Source of the DNA: CAYVSF01 sp046482855
Lineage (GTDB): Bacteria > Bacteroidota > Bacteroidia > Bacteroidales > UBA12077
Direction: 5' to 3'
Length of the DNA: 61,055 bases
Assembly: GCA_046482855.1 (NCBI GenBank)
Contig: JAWOEH010000150.1
Span: 1 to 61,055 of the forward strand
Below the pieces are notes generated by a model. That model was given only the letters and a program-made list of their open reading frames with translations, made no database searches and was not told the DNA's origin. This document shows, piece by piece, positions 44,988-53,801 of this stretch (position 1 is the first letter of the stretch; each line of letters starts with the position of its first letter). Made by a program: the position numbers and the translations under genes.

Positions 44988-46061
44988 ATGGCTTTTTTAG
45001 AATTAAAAAGAAGTAAACTACGACACAATTACGAGTACCTGAAAGAACTTTTCGACAGCCACGACATTACCTTTGGCGTGGTAGCAAAAGTTCTTTGTGG
45101 AAACAAGATGTACTTGAAGGAAATTCTCGATTTAGGCGTTACACAAGTATTAGATGCTCGAATGTATAACCTAAAACAACTCAAATCAATCGATCCTACA
45201 ATTGAAACAGCTTACATACGACCTCCATCAAAGCGCAGCATTAAAAATGTTGTAACCTATGCCGATATAAGCTTCAACACCGAATATGCCACCATTAAAA
45301 TGCTTTCGGAAGAGGCTAAAGTTCAGAAGAAAACACACAAGGTGATTGTGATGATTGAGATGGGCGACTTGCGTGAAGGCGTTCTGGGGGAGGAATTCAT
45401 GGACTTCTACGAAAAAGTATTCCGCCTGCCTAACATTGAGGTGGTTGGCATAGGCACGAACCTCAACTGCTTGAATGGTGTAATGCCCAGCCAGGACAAG
45501 CTTATTCTGCTAAGCCTATACGAGCAACTTATCGAGGCTCGTTTTAAGAAAAATATCCCCTATGTTTCCGGAGGATCTTCAGTAACCATTGAAATGATTT
45601 ACCGTGATCTGATGCCTAAAGGAATTAGTCACTTCCGTGTTGGCGAAACCCTGTTTTTTGGCAACAACCTGTTTACCGGCGAGGACATTGAAGTGATGGA
45701 ACAGGATATCTTTACCCTTTATGCCGAAATTATCGAGCTCACGGAAAAACCCATGGTGCCCACCGGTGAAATTGGCGAAAATGTGGCCGGCGAAAGTCCG
45801 GAGATCAAGGAAGAGGATTATGGAAAAATGAGCTATCGGGCAATTTTAGATATTGGTTTATTGGATATCGATCCTAAAAATATTTCCTGCCTGGACAAAT
45901 CCATTCAGATTGAAGGAGCCAGCTCAGATATGATTGTAGTTGATCTTGGTGACGAAAAACCTAAATATCGGGTGGGAGATTTAATTCCTTTTCGATTAAA
46001 CTATATGGGGGCCTTAAGCGTATTAAGTTCACAATACATTAATAAAAAAGTCGTTGATTAA
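44988..46061 (+). CDS. Alanine/ornithine racemase-family PLP enzyme
   Basis: A 357-residue fold-type III PLP protein of the ornithine/alanine racemase (Orr/YhfX-like) group, with Lys34 in VVAKVLCGN as PLP anchor. The GGSSVTIE loop and FRVGETLFFGN are characteristic of the group. It follows the alanine racemase by 10 bases. The substrate may be ornithine, as in clostridial Orr, or another basic amino acid; sequence alone does not settle it. Two racemases beside a deacylase point to D-amino acid production or use. Confidence 0.8.
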   Translation: MAFLELKRSKLRHNYEYLKELFDSHDITFGVVAKVLCGNKMYLKEILDLGVTQVLDARMYNLKQLKSIDPTIETAYIRPPSKRSIKNVVTYADISFNTEYATIKMLSEEAKVQKKTHKVIVMIEMGDLREGVLGEEFMDFYEKVFRLPNIEVVGIGTNLNCLNGVMPSQDKLILLSLYEQLIEARFKKNIPYVSGGSSVTIEMIYRDLMPKGISHFRVGETLFFGNNLFTGEDIEVMEQDIFTLYAEIIELTEKPMVPTGEIGENVAGESPEIKEEDYGKMSYRAILDIGLLDIDPKNISCLDKSIQIEGASSDMIVVDLGDEKPKYRVGDLIPFRLNYMGALSVLSSQYINKKVVD

Positions 46062-46083
46062 TATATAAATCTAGCACAACGGG

Positions 46084-46296
46084 ATGAAAGAGAGAATGAA
46101 CAGCAACAGAGATCGTATTTTAGAACTTTTTGAAAAGAACGAGTCATTAGCTTTGGGAGACATCACCCAAAAGCTGCGCATATCGCCACAAGAAGGAACT
46201 GAGCTTGTTTTGGCCATGTACCGGGAAGGCCTTTTAATTAAAGAATCAAACCCTCCTAAATACAAAATAAACAAAACCAAGGCAGCTGAAGGGTAA
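46084..46296 (+). CDS. Small winged-helix DNA-binding protein
   Basis: A 70-residue protein with one winged-helix fold: helices at about 5-18, 23-32 (ALGDITQKLRIS) and 36-47, then a two-strand wing (GLLIKES...KYKIN). No sensor domain. It is 22 bases after the racemase gene and probably belongs to that operon, or acts on the sigma factor gene that follows. The function is not known. Confidence 0.6.
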   Translation: MKERMNSNRDRILELFEKNESLALGDITQKLRISPQEGTELVLAMYREGLLIKESNPPKYKINKTKAAEG

Positions 46297-46495
46297 GATG
46301 CTAACACAAACAATTCAAGGAACTTAAGTGTTAAATAATTTTTATTTCTGCAGAAAAAGTTGCATCTTTGCATAATTTTTCATGCAAAAAGTCGTTCATG
46401 GGTTGTAGCAAGACAGGTATTACACATCTGAGATGCGTTTCTATTGCCGGGCTATCCTAAGACAGAAGTGAAACTTGTAGAAAGGAGAGGTTGAG

Positions 46496-47356
46496 ATGAG
46501 ACAGCTTAAAATTACAAAATCAATTACCAATCGTGACAGTTCTTCATTGGAAAAGTACTTACAGGAAGTGGGGAAAGAAGAATTAATTACGGCTGATGAG
46601 GAGGTTGAACTAGCGCAACGAATAAAAAAAGGGGACCGGGTAGCATTAGAAAAACTCACACGTGCCAACTTACGATTTGTTATCAGTGTAGCCAAACAGT
46701 ACCAATTTCAGGGATTGAGTTTACCCGATTTAATTAATGAGGGCAATTTAGGCCTGATTAAGGCAGCCGAGCGATTCGACGAAACGAAAGGATTCAAGTT
46801 TATTTCCTATGCCGTATGGTGGATACGCCAATCTATTCTGCAGGCTATTGCTGAGCAATCGCGAGTGGTTCGATTACCCTTAAACAAAGTAGGTTCCATT
46901 AATAAATTGCATAAGGCCTATTCCAAACTGGAGCAGCAAAACGATCGTACCCCCACAGCCGATGAGTTGGCTGAGTTCGTGAATCTCCCCAAAGATAAAG
47001 TGGAAAACACCATGCAGCTTTCAGGTAAGCCTGTTTCAGTGGACGCACCTTTTTCCGACAGTGAAGACGGCACCCTTTTGGATGTGATGGAAAATCGTGA
47101 TACGCCTGAAACAGACGACTCGCTGGAGTGTGAGTCTTTAAGTCGGGAAATCGATCGAACCCTCAGCATTTTACCCGACAAAGAGCGAGCCGTTCTGAAG
47201 TATTATTACGGGTTAGGCGGACGAGAAATGTCCCTGGAAGAGATTGCCAGCCAACTAAACCTTACGCGTGAACGCGTAAGACAAATTAAAGAAAAAGCGA
47301 TTCGCCGCTTGCGACACTCTTCAAAGAATAAATTACTTCGAAAATATTTAGGTTAA
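46496..47356 (+). CDS. rpoD: Primary RNA polymerase sigma factor
   Basis: A 286-residue sigma-70 of the short form typical of Bacteroidota: region 1.2 (SLEKYLQEVGKEELI), region 2 (LINEGNLGLIKAAERFD, SYAVWWIRQSI), region 3 and region 4 with HTH LNLTRERVRQIKEKAIRRLR. Region 1.1 is missing, as usual in this phylum. It has a leader of about 200 bases without a clear promoter; CATCTTTG at 46363-46370 is one base from TAnnTTTG. It recognises the -33/-7 elements seen throughout the window. Confidence 0.96.
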   Translation: MRQLKITKSITNRDSSSLEKYLQEVGKEELITADEEVELAQRIKKGDRVALEKLTRANLRFVISVAKQYQFQGLSLPDLINEGNLGLIKAAERFDETKGFKFISYAVWWIRQSILQAIAEQSRVVRLPLNKVGSINKLHKAYSKLEQQNDRTPTADELAEFVNLPKDKVENTMQLSGKPVSVDAPFSDSEDGTLLDVMENRDTPETDDSLECESLSREIDRTLSILPDKERAVLKYYYGLGGREMSLEEIASQLNLTRERVRQIKEKAIRRLRHSSKNKLLRKYLG

Positions 47357-47363
47357 CAAATTT

Positions 47364-47392
47364 AAGCGCCGGAAATTCTCCGGCGCTTTTTT
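47364..47392 (+). terminator. Terminator of the sigma factor gene
   Basis: AAGCGCCGGA (47364-47373) and TCCGGCGCTT (47379-47388) form a perfect 10-bp stem with a 5-base loop, followed by a run of Ts to 47392. This is a textbook intrinsic terminator eight bases after the stop. Confidence 0.9.
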
Positions 47393-47399
47393 ATTTTCC

Positions 47400-47431
47400 T
47401 TGAACAAGATTAAAATTTTTCCGTACTTTTG
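47400..47431 (+). promoter_or_regulatory. Promoter of the cation-chloride cotransporter gene
   Basis: TTG at 47400-47402 and TACTTTTG at 47424-47431 (TAnnTTTG) with a 21-base spacer. Transcription would start near 47438, leaving a leader of about 120 bases. I see no known riboswitch in that leader. Confidence 0.5.
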
Positions 47432-47559
47432 GTAGCAAGAGAAAGCATCCTTTTGCAGGGACTCAGTTGGCAATTGCCTCCGACCATTTGAAAACTCCCT
47501 TAAAGGATCTAAAAGGAGAACCGCCTATAGAGGTTCAGTGAACTCATAAACATGCTACA

Positions 47560-49782
47560 ATGAAAAATAACGGTTTTGGAACTGCACCTGTCTTTTTTAC
47601 AGCTATATCAACCATCCTGGGTGCTATTCTCTTTCTGCGTTTCGGTTATGCCTTAGGGACCCTGGGCTTTTTTGGCGTCTTATTTATCATTCTTTTGGGA
47701 CACCTGGTAACCATCCCCACGGCCTTTGCCATTTCAGAAATAGCAACAAATCAACGAGTAGAAGGAGGAGGGGAATATTTCATAATTTCCCGCTCATTTG
47801 GCTTAAATATCGGAGGCACCATCGGAATCGCCTTGTTTTTATCGCAGGCCATCAGTGTAGCCTTCTATGTAATCGCTTTCACCGAAGCCTTCGAACCCCT
47901 ATTCTCATGGTTAAGAGAGACTCACAGCATAAATCTGCCCCGGCAGGCCATTAGCTTGCCTGCAATGGGTCTGCTTGCGGTTCTTATCCTCACCAAAGGA
48001 GCCAACTTGGGAGTAAAAACCCTGTATGTAGTGGTTACCATCCTTTTTATTTCCCTGATTATGTTCTTCCTGGGGCATACGCAGTATGCTGAAACGGCTC
48101 GCGCAGGATTAACACAAAATCCGATTCGCAACTTTGATGATTTTTATCTGGTATTTGCTATTATTTTCCCGGCATTTACAGGAATGACAGCAGGCGTAGG
48201 CCTTTCCGGCGATTTACGCGAACCGGGGAAATCGATTCCAAAAGGCACGGTAATTGCTACTTTTAGCGGATTGATAATTTATATTTTTATTGCCTTGAAA
48301 TTAATTCATTCAGCCAGCCCTCAGGATCTGATTGACAACCAACTAATCATGGCCGACGTTGCGCTCTTTGGCCCCTACATTATACCATTGGGTCTGGCTG
48401 CTTCCACCATCTCCTCAGCCATTGGCTCGGTAATGGTAGCGCCTCGTACTTTGCAAGCATTATCCATTGACAAAACAATCCCATTCCCTACTTTCAACAA
48501 AATTATGGGAAAAGGCAAAGGAGCCAGTAACGAACCTTTCAATGCTTCTGCCCTTACGGTAATCATTGCATTCGTATTTGTTGCCCTTGGCGATGTAGAT
48601 ATTGTTGCGCAGATTATTTCGATGTTTTTCATGGTAACCTATGGCTCACTCTGTCTGATAAGTTTTCTTAACCACTTCGGAGCGGCGCCCTCCTACCGAC
48701 CAGCATTCCGCTCGCATTGGGCACTGTCGCTTGTGGGATTCCTCTTTTCTGTATTTCTCATGTTCAAAATAGACTCCGCTTATGCACTTATGGCCATCAT
48801 CATCATGACCATCGTCTACTTTATTATCACTGCCGCACACAGCGACAGGGGCGGACTTGAATCCATTTTCAAAAGCACCCTTTTTCAAATAAACAGAAAC
48901 CTTCAGATATACCTTCAGAAGTCAAAAAACATCAAGAAAAATGTAACCTGGCATCCATCAGCAGTATGTGTTTCGGAGGCAGGCTCCGACCGCGAAAATG
49001 CCTTCCGCCTGCTTACATGGCTAGCACATCGTTATGGTTTTGGTTCCTATATTCAATATATTCAAGGTTATTATAGCAAAGCCATGCACGAAAAATCGAA
49101 CCAGGTCCTCGATTATCTTATTGAAAAAACAGAGAACAGCAACAGTCGTGTATACGTCGACACCATTGTCTCTCCTTCCTACACATCCGCCATTGCTCAA
49201 ATTATCCAATTGCCGGGCATTTCGGGGCTCGAAAACAACATGATTCTTTTTGAGTTCGACAAAAAAGATCCCTACAATTTGGATCAAATTGTCGAAAATT
49301 TTCCATTGGTCCATTCAGGAAGTCACGATGTTTGCATTCTGGCAGGCAGCAACAGAGCGGTTAACTTCCGCGAAGGGATTCATATCTGGGTACGTCGCAT
49401 CGACTCAGAAAACCTAAACCTGATGATTTTACTCAGTTACATAATTCTGGGGCATCCGGACTGGAAAAAAGGGCGCATAAAGATTTTTCACCTTGAACGT
49501 GCTATTGACACCAATAACCAAGACCAAACGAAGGAAAACCTGAAACATCTTGTACACAAGGGACGACTTCCCATATCATTAAAAAACATTGAAACCGTTC
49601 ATCTCTCAGAAGAGATGAACATGAAAGAGGTAATCAATAAACGCTCCGAAAAAGCAGGTCTGACCATGATAGGTTTCCGACACGAACAATTGAAACACGA
49701 AGGAAGAAAGCTATTCGAAGGGTTTGATCAGATGGGAGATGTACTGTTTGTTAATGCGTTCGACCGCAAAGAGATAAAATAA
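47560..49782 (+). CDS. Cation-chloride cotransporter (SLC12-like) homologue
   Basis: A 740-residue membrane protein. Residues 1-440 form an APC-fold transporter with 12 helices and the SLC12-like segments TILGAILFLRFGYALG in helix 1 and FAIIFPAFTGMTAGVGLSGDL. Residues 460-740 are a large cytosolic domain with the repeat-like alpha/beta pattern of the SLC12 C terminus. In animals such proteins couple Na, K and Cl transport. Bacterial relatives are uncommon and their ions are mostly untested. It is transcribed alone, with a small lipoprotein gene 6 bases downstream. Confidence 0.85.
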   Translation: MKNNGFGTAPVFFTAISTILGAILFLRFGYALGTLGFFGVLFIILLGHLVTIPTAFAISEIATNQRVEGGGEYFIISRSFGLNIGGTIGIALFLSQAISVAFYVIAFTEAFEPLFSWLRETHSINLPRQAISLPAMGLLAVLILTKGANLGVKTLYVVVTILFISLIMFFLGHTQYAETARAGLTQNPIRNFDDFYLVFAIIFPAFTGMTAGVGLSGDLREPGKSIPKGTVIATFSGLIIYIFIALKLIHSASPQDLIDNQLIMADVALFGPYIIPLGLAASTISSAIGSVMVAPRTLQALSIDKTIPFPTFNKIMGKGKGASNEPFNASALTVIIAFVFVALGDVDIVAQIISMFFMVTYGSLCLISFLNHFGAAPSYRPAFRSHWALSLVGFLFSVFLMFKIDSAYALMAIIIMTIVYFIITAAHSDRGGLESIFKSTLFQINRNLQIYLQKSKNIKKNVTWHPSAVCVSEAGSDRENAFRLLTWLAHRYGFGSYIQYIQGYYSKAMHEKSNQVLDYLIEKTENSNSRVYVDTIVSPSYTSAIAQIIQLPGISGLENNMILFEFDKKDPYNLDQIVENFPLVHSGSHDVCILAGSNRAVNFREGIHIWVRRIDSENLNLMILLSYIILGHPDWKKGRIKIFHLERAIDTNNQDQTKENLKHLVHKGRLPISLKNIETVHLSEEMNMKEVINKRSEKAGLTMIGFRHEQLKHEGRKLFEGFDQMGDVLFVNAFDRKEIK

Positions 49783-49788
49783 AGAACT

Positions 49789-50274
49789 ATGAAGCAACCT
49801 TATTTTTTAAGTTCATTTATACTGCTTATTCTTATCACAGGGATTCTATTTGCATCAAGCTGCCAGCAATCCCCCGACAGTGAGAACGCCCGCCAAGAGC
49901 TCCTTGAAACCGATCGTGCGTTCTCCAAAAGATCGAAGGAGGTAGGAAACTTTCAGGCTTTTATGGAGTATGCAAAGGATGATGCGGTATTATTAAAAGC
50001 CGACAGCTACCCTATCATAGGGAAGAATGCCATTCAAAACTATTTTTCCTATGGAGAGGACTCAACCTATGTGCTCACCTGGAAGCCTCAATTTGCAAAG
50101 GTATCAGCATCTGCCGATCTCGGCTACACCTTTGGTATCTATCAACTTCGCTATACCTCGGGCGAAAACAAGGGGAAGGTTATTCAGGGCACCTACACCT
50201 CCATTTGGGAACGGACACCCAAAAAATCCTGGCGCTTTGTATTGGACACAGGCAATGAAGGGCTTGGCCAATAG
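49789..50274 (+). CDS. Lipoprotein with SnoaL/DUF4440-like domain
   Basis: A 161-residue lipoprotein: signal peptide with lipobox ASSC (Cys near residue 25), then an NTF2-like fold of the DUF4440/SnoaL type (about 35-158), with the opening ELLETDRAFSKRS and the ending TSIWERTPKKSWRFVLD. These domains bind small molecules or form dimers; the role is unknown. The 6-base gap after the cotransporter suggests joint transcription. Confidence 0.82.
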   Translation: MKQPYFLSSFILLILITGILFASSCQQSPDSENARQELLETDRAFSKRSKEVGNFQAFMEYAKDDAVLLKADSYPIIGKNAIQNYFSYGEDSTYVLTWKPQFAKVSASADLGYTFGIYQLRYTSGENKGKVIQGTYTSIWERTPKKSWRFVLDTGNEGLGQ

Positions 50275-50297
50275 TTTCCGGAAATAAGCCATTTTTT

Positions 50298-50305
50298 TAT
50301 CTTTG
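50298..50305 (+). promoter_or_regulatory. -7 element upstream of the heptose kinase gene
   Basis: TATCTTTG matches TAnnTTTG and TTTC (50275-50278) lies 19 bases upstream. The predicted transcript begins about 8 bases before the GTG start at 50320, so the mRNA would be nearly leaderless. Confidence 0.45.
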
Positions 50306-50319
50306 TAAAAAAAAGAACC

Positions 50320-51336
50320 GTGGAAACTATAGACTTTAATGCCTTATTTACAAGCTTCAACCAATATAAAGTACTCATTATAGGCGATGTAATGATTGAT
50401 TCTTATATGTGGGGAGAGGTCGATCGAATTTCTCCTGAAGCGCCTGTACCCATCATTGCCTCAACCAGCCAGGAACACCGGCTAGGAGGGGCAGCAAATG
50501 TGGCACTAAATATTCAGGCACTGGGAGCAACTCCTGTTCTTTGCTCCGTAATCGGGGACGATGCTAAAGCTGATATTTTTTACTCCTTAATGGAAAAACG
50601 GGAATTAACGACAAAAGGAATACTAAAAAGCACAGAGCGTCCCACAACAGTAAAAACGCGTATCATCGCCGACAATCAACATCTTCTAAGGGTAGACGAA
50701 GAGACAGACAAACCCATCTCCCAGGATCTTATCGACCACTTTTGTGCACATCTTACCACCTTACTAGATGAGGAACCCTTTGATGCAATTGTTTTTGAAG
50801 ATTACGACAAGGGATCTATCACACCCGAAATAATTAACCATGTAGTTGAAACAGCCAAAAAACTGCAAATTCCCACTTTGGTTGACCCAAAAAAACGAAA
50901 CTTTAATGCCTACCAAGGCGTAACACTTTTCAAGCCTAATTTCAAGGAACTGGTTGAAGGGCTAAAAATCGATATTGAGAAGAATGACTTTGCTGCCATA
51001 CAAAGAGCAAGCAAACGACTACAGGAATTGCTAAACACCGAATATGTATTGATTACACTTTCAGAACTGGGCGTGTTTATCAGCCATAATGGCCATTACC
51101 ATACAATTCCCGCACAAATTCGCGATATCGCTGACGTTTCAGGTGCAGGAGATACACTCATTGGTACCGCCAGTCTGTGTTTAGCAGCTGGCTTATCGTC
51201 TGAACTGATCGCCTGGATTTCAAATCTGGCTGGTGGATTGGTCTGTGGAAAAGTGGGCGTAGTCCCGATTAATAAGGAAAAACTCTTGGCAGAGAGCTTG
51301 AAGAAATATCCAAATTACGCCGCAACCATTCGGTAG
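50320..51336 (+). CDS. D-glycero-beta-D-manno-heptose-7-phosphate kinase (HldA/RfaE1)
   Basis: A 338-residue PfkB-family sugar kinase closest to the kinase half of HldE: IGDVMIDSYMWGEVDRISPEAPVP near the start is the heptose-kinase signature (only its core is given here), followed by LGGAANVALN and the ADP-site DVSGAGDT. It phosphorylates heptose 7-phosphate at position 1 for LPS-core heptose. There is no fused adenylyltransferase domain, so it is the stand-alone form. The start is GTG, close to a predicted -7 element. Confidence 0.87.
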   Translation: METIDFNALFTSFNQYKVLIIGDVMIDSYMWGEVDRISPEAPVPIIASTSQEHRLGGAANVALNIQALGATPVLCSVIGDDAKADIFYSLMEKRELTTKGILKSTERPTTVKTRIIADNQHLLRVDEETDKPISQDLIDHFCAHLTTLLDEEPFDAIVFEDYDKGSITPEIINHVVETAKKLQIPTLVDPKKRNFNAYQGVTLFKPNFKELVEGLKIDIEKNDFAAIQRASKRLQELLNTEYVLITLSELGVFISHNGHYHTIPAQIRDIADVSGAGDTLIGTASLCLAAGLSSELIAWISNLAGGLVCGKVGVVPINKEKLLAESLKKYPNYAATIR

Positions 51337-51434
51337 GCAAAGCCCCTAAACGAGTTGTTGATAAAATGTTAATAACTCCAAACAAAATGTTTACAATTAC
51401 ACGACCCTTTCATTAAGAACCATGAAATAAATTG

Positions 51435-51442
51435 TAATTTTG
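51435..51442 (+). promoter_or_regulatory. -7 element upstream of parA
   Basis: TAATTTTG matches TAnnTTTG; a TTTC 23 bases upstream (51408-51411) is a poor -33 candidate. The leader to the parA ATG would be about 45 bases. Confidence 0.35.
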
Positions 51443-51493
51443 AAACCGTCACGGACGAAGCCTAACTAAGACAGACTGCTAAAAATCAACTAT

Positions 51494-52294
51494 ATGGCAA
51501 GAATTATTGCACTCGCAAATCAAAAAGGAGGTGTGGGAAAAACCACTACCGCCATCAACTTGGCAGCAAGTTTAGCTGTACTCGAGAAGAAAGTTTTAAT
51601 CATCGATGCCGATCCACAGGCAAATGCCACCTCAGGCACAGGGTTTGATATCCGCGCGATAAAAACAAGTATCTACGAGTGTCTGATAGACGACGTGGAC
51701 CCCAACAATATCATCCTAAATAGTGAGATTGACGGGCTTGATTTAATTCCCTCCCATATCGACCTGGTAGGTGCAGAAATTGAAATGCTAAATCAACCCA
51801 ACCGGGAGTATATGCTGCAGGAGGTAATTCGAAAGATTGAAGATAAGTACGACTATATCCTCATCGATTGCTCTCCCTCTTTGGGACTTATTACCGTAAA
51901 TGCCCTTACAGCAGCTCATTCGGTTATTATTCCTGTGCAGTGCGAATATTTCGCTCTGGAGGGGCTAGGCAAGCTATTAAATACAGTAAAGATTATCCAG
52001 AATCGTTTGAATAAAGAGTTGGAAATTGAAGGCTTCTTGCTAACCATGTACGATGCCCGTTTGCGACTCTCGAACCAGGTTGTTGACGAGGTAAAGAAAC
52101 ACTTTGAAACGATGGTATTCGAAACACTTATTCAGCGTAACATCAAGCTTAGTGAATCGCCAAGTTATGGTAAACCGGCTATCCTTTACGATGCCAATTC
52201 CAAAGGAGCGGTAAACTATCTAAATCTGGCACGTGAACTCATGCAAAAACATGATGATACCAACATGAGTAACGAAGAGAAGAAGGTTAACTAA
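51494..52294 (+). CDS. parA: Chromosome-partitioning ATPase ParA (Soj)
   Basis: A 266-residue ParA/Soj ATPase. The deviant Walker A KGGVGKTTT (near 11-19), Walker A' region IIDADPQANAT and Walker B ILIDCSPSLG are intact. No N-terminal HTH is present, so it is the chromosomal Soj type. parB follows after 20 bases. It segregates replicated origins together with ParB bound at parS. Confidence 0.96.
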   Translation: MARIIALANQKGGVGKTTTAINLAASLAVLEKKVLIIDADPQANATSGTGFDIRAIKTSIYECLIDDVDPNNIILNSEIDGLDLIPSHIDLVGAEIEMLNQPNREYMLQEVIRKIEDKYDYILIDCSPSLGLITVNALTAAHSVIIPVQCEYFALEGLGKLLNTVKIIQNRLNKELEIEGFLLTMYDARLRLSNQVVDEVKKHFETMVFETLIQRNIKLSESPSYGKPAILYDANSKGAVNYLNLARELMQKHDDTNMSNEEKKVN

Positions 52295-52314
52295 CATATT
52301 GCATAGAGACAAGA

Positions 52315-53193
52315 ATGGCAAAGAGAAATGCATTAGGAAAAGGCCTGGGTGCCTTAATTGACGATTCAGGTGAAGAGAAGACGGTAGATGCGGATTCGGT
52401 TCTTGAAATATCTTTAAAAGATATTGAAACCAATCCCTTTCAGCCACGCACATTCTTCGACGAAGAGACCTTAGGCGAACTGGCCGCTTCAATTAAAGAA
52501 TTGGGCATTATACAGCCCATTACTGTTCGTAAAACTGAAAAAAACACCTTTCAGCTCATCTCCGGAGAGCGCCGTTACCGCGCTTCTCAACTGGCAGGAT
52601 TGACCAAAATACCGGCCTTCATACGCTTTGCTGATGATCAATCGATGCTGGAAATGGCATTGGTGGAGAACATTCAGCGCGAGGATCTGGATGCCATTGA
52701 GGTGGCCATCAGCTATCAACGATTGATTGAAGAGTGCAAGCTTACACAGGAAAATATGAGTGAGCGAGTTGGAAAAAAACGCTCAACAATCTCAAACTAC
52801 CTGCGGTTGTTAAAATTGCCCGCCGAAATCCAGCTGGGAATTCGCGACAAGCAAATATCCATGGGCCATGCCAGGGCATTGGTGAATATTGAAGACCCAG
52901 AAACCCAGTTGAAAGCCTATTATCGGATTATCGACGAAAGCTTATCGGTACGGAAAACCGAAGAGATGATTCGGGATATCAACAACCCACAACCCGTAGG
53001 TGCAAAAGTTAAAAGCAAATTACCCGAAGAGTTTGAACAGGTAAAAAAACACCTGACAGATCACTTTGCCTCTAAAGTGGACTTAAAAAGAACCACCAAA
53101 GGCAATGGAAAGATAATTATTCCGTTTACATCAGACGAAGACCTGGAACGGATTATGGAACTTCTGGGTAAAAAGAAATCAGAATCTAAGTAA
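52315..53193 (+). CDS. parB: Chromosome-partitioning protein ParB (Spo0J)
   Basis: A 292-residue ParB. An N-terminal CTPase/ParB domain (about 28-120) has the motif NPFQPR and GERRYRASQLAG, a central HTH (about 135-175) has the LTQENMSERVGKKRSTISNYLRL region, and a C-terminal dimer domain follows. No exact parS was found in the window; a parA-internal CACGTG is degenerate. It is followed by a TTG-start gene 11 bases later. Confidence 0.95.
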   Translation: MAKRNALGKGLGALIDDSGEEKTVDADSVLEISLKDIETNPFQPRTFFDEETLGELAASIKELGIIQPITVRKTEKNTFQLISGERRYRASQLAGLTKIPAFIRFADDQSMLEMALVENIQREDLDAIEVAISYQRLIEECKLTQENMSERVGKKRSTISNYLRLLKLPAEIQLGIRDKQISMGHARALVNIEDPETQLKAYYRIIDESLSVRKTEEMIRDINNPQPVGAKVKSKLPEEFEQVKKHLTDHFASKVDLKRTTKGNGKIIIPFTSDEDLERIMELLGKKKSESK

Positions 53194-53204
53194 AAAGCAT
53201 TCCT

Positions 53205-53774
53205 TTGGGAAAAAGAGATACAATCAGGATAATTCTGGCTGCCGCAGCAATTATCCTGATTTTGCCTTTCAGCAGCTTGGGACAGCAACCATTGTTTGAG
53301 CGGCAAAATCAGGAACGCAAAAGTCTTGTTGAGCATTCGCCCCACAAAGCCACTATGTATTCGGCAGTGGTCCCGGGTCTTGGGCAAATATATAACAAAC
53401 GCTATTGGAAACTACCCATTATTTATGGGGCTGCCGGAATTTTCATATACCAAATCAATTACCACAACGATGAGTATAATAAGTACCGAAATGCCTACTT
53501 GGATATGACCAACGGTAAAATTGATGAATTTGAAGTATACTCTTCTGAAGAAACGTTAAAAAACATTAAAGACAACTACCGAAGAAATCGTGATTTAAGT
53601 GTCATCGGACTGGCGGCTGTCTACTTACTTAACATTCTCGATGCTACAGTTGATGCTCATTTCTTCCATTATGAAATCAACCGGAATTTATCTATGCAGG
53701 TTGTTCCTGCCGTTTCGCCCATGGCACTGTCTCCCGAAAAATCAATGGGCCTCACGTGCAGTTTTAGTTTCTAA
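53205..53774 (+). CDS. DUF5683-like membrane protein
   Basis: A 189-residue exported or membrane protein: signal-like helix (about 8-27), then the DUF5683 core with PHKATMYSAVVPGLGQIYNK, a YWKLPIIYG helix, and a further helix near 135-155. It begins at a TTG, since no ATG occurs before the signal sequence. It stands between parB and a lytic transglycosylase in the same direction, an order seen in other Bacteroidota. The function is unknown. Confidence 0.75.
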   Translation: MGKRDTIRIILAAAAIILILPFSSLGQQPLFERQNQERKSLVEHSPHKATMYSAVVPGLGQIYNKRYWKLPIIYGAAGIFIYQINYHNDEYNKYRNAYLDMTNGKIDEFEVYSSEETLKNIKDNYRRNRDLSVIGLAAVYLLNILDATVDAHFFHYEINRNLSMQVVPAVSPMALSPEKSMGLTCSFSF

Positions 53775-53801
53775 TCTGTATTTTCGTAAAAAAAGATTGA
53801 T

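Noticed and set aside
47438..47559. Riboswitch in the leader of the cation-chloride cotransporter gene
   Set aside because: The leader is about 120 bases but I could not find a conserved riboswitch core such as the c-di-AMP (ydaO) type.
51356..51375. Two DnaA-box-like sequences (TGTTGATAA, TGTTAATAA) upstream of parA
   Set aside because: One differs from the consensus at one position and the other at two; two sites in an AT-rich gap without an AT-rich unwinding region or dnaA/dnaN nearby do not support an origin.
52225..52240. parS-like CACGTG site inside the 3' end of parA
   Set aside because: Only about 10 of 16 positions match the parS consensus; the core CACGTG alone is expected by chance and it lies in coding sequence.
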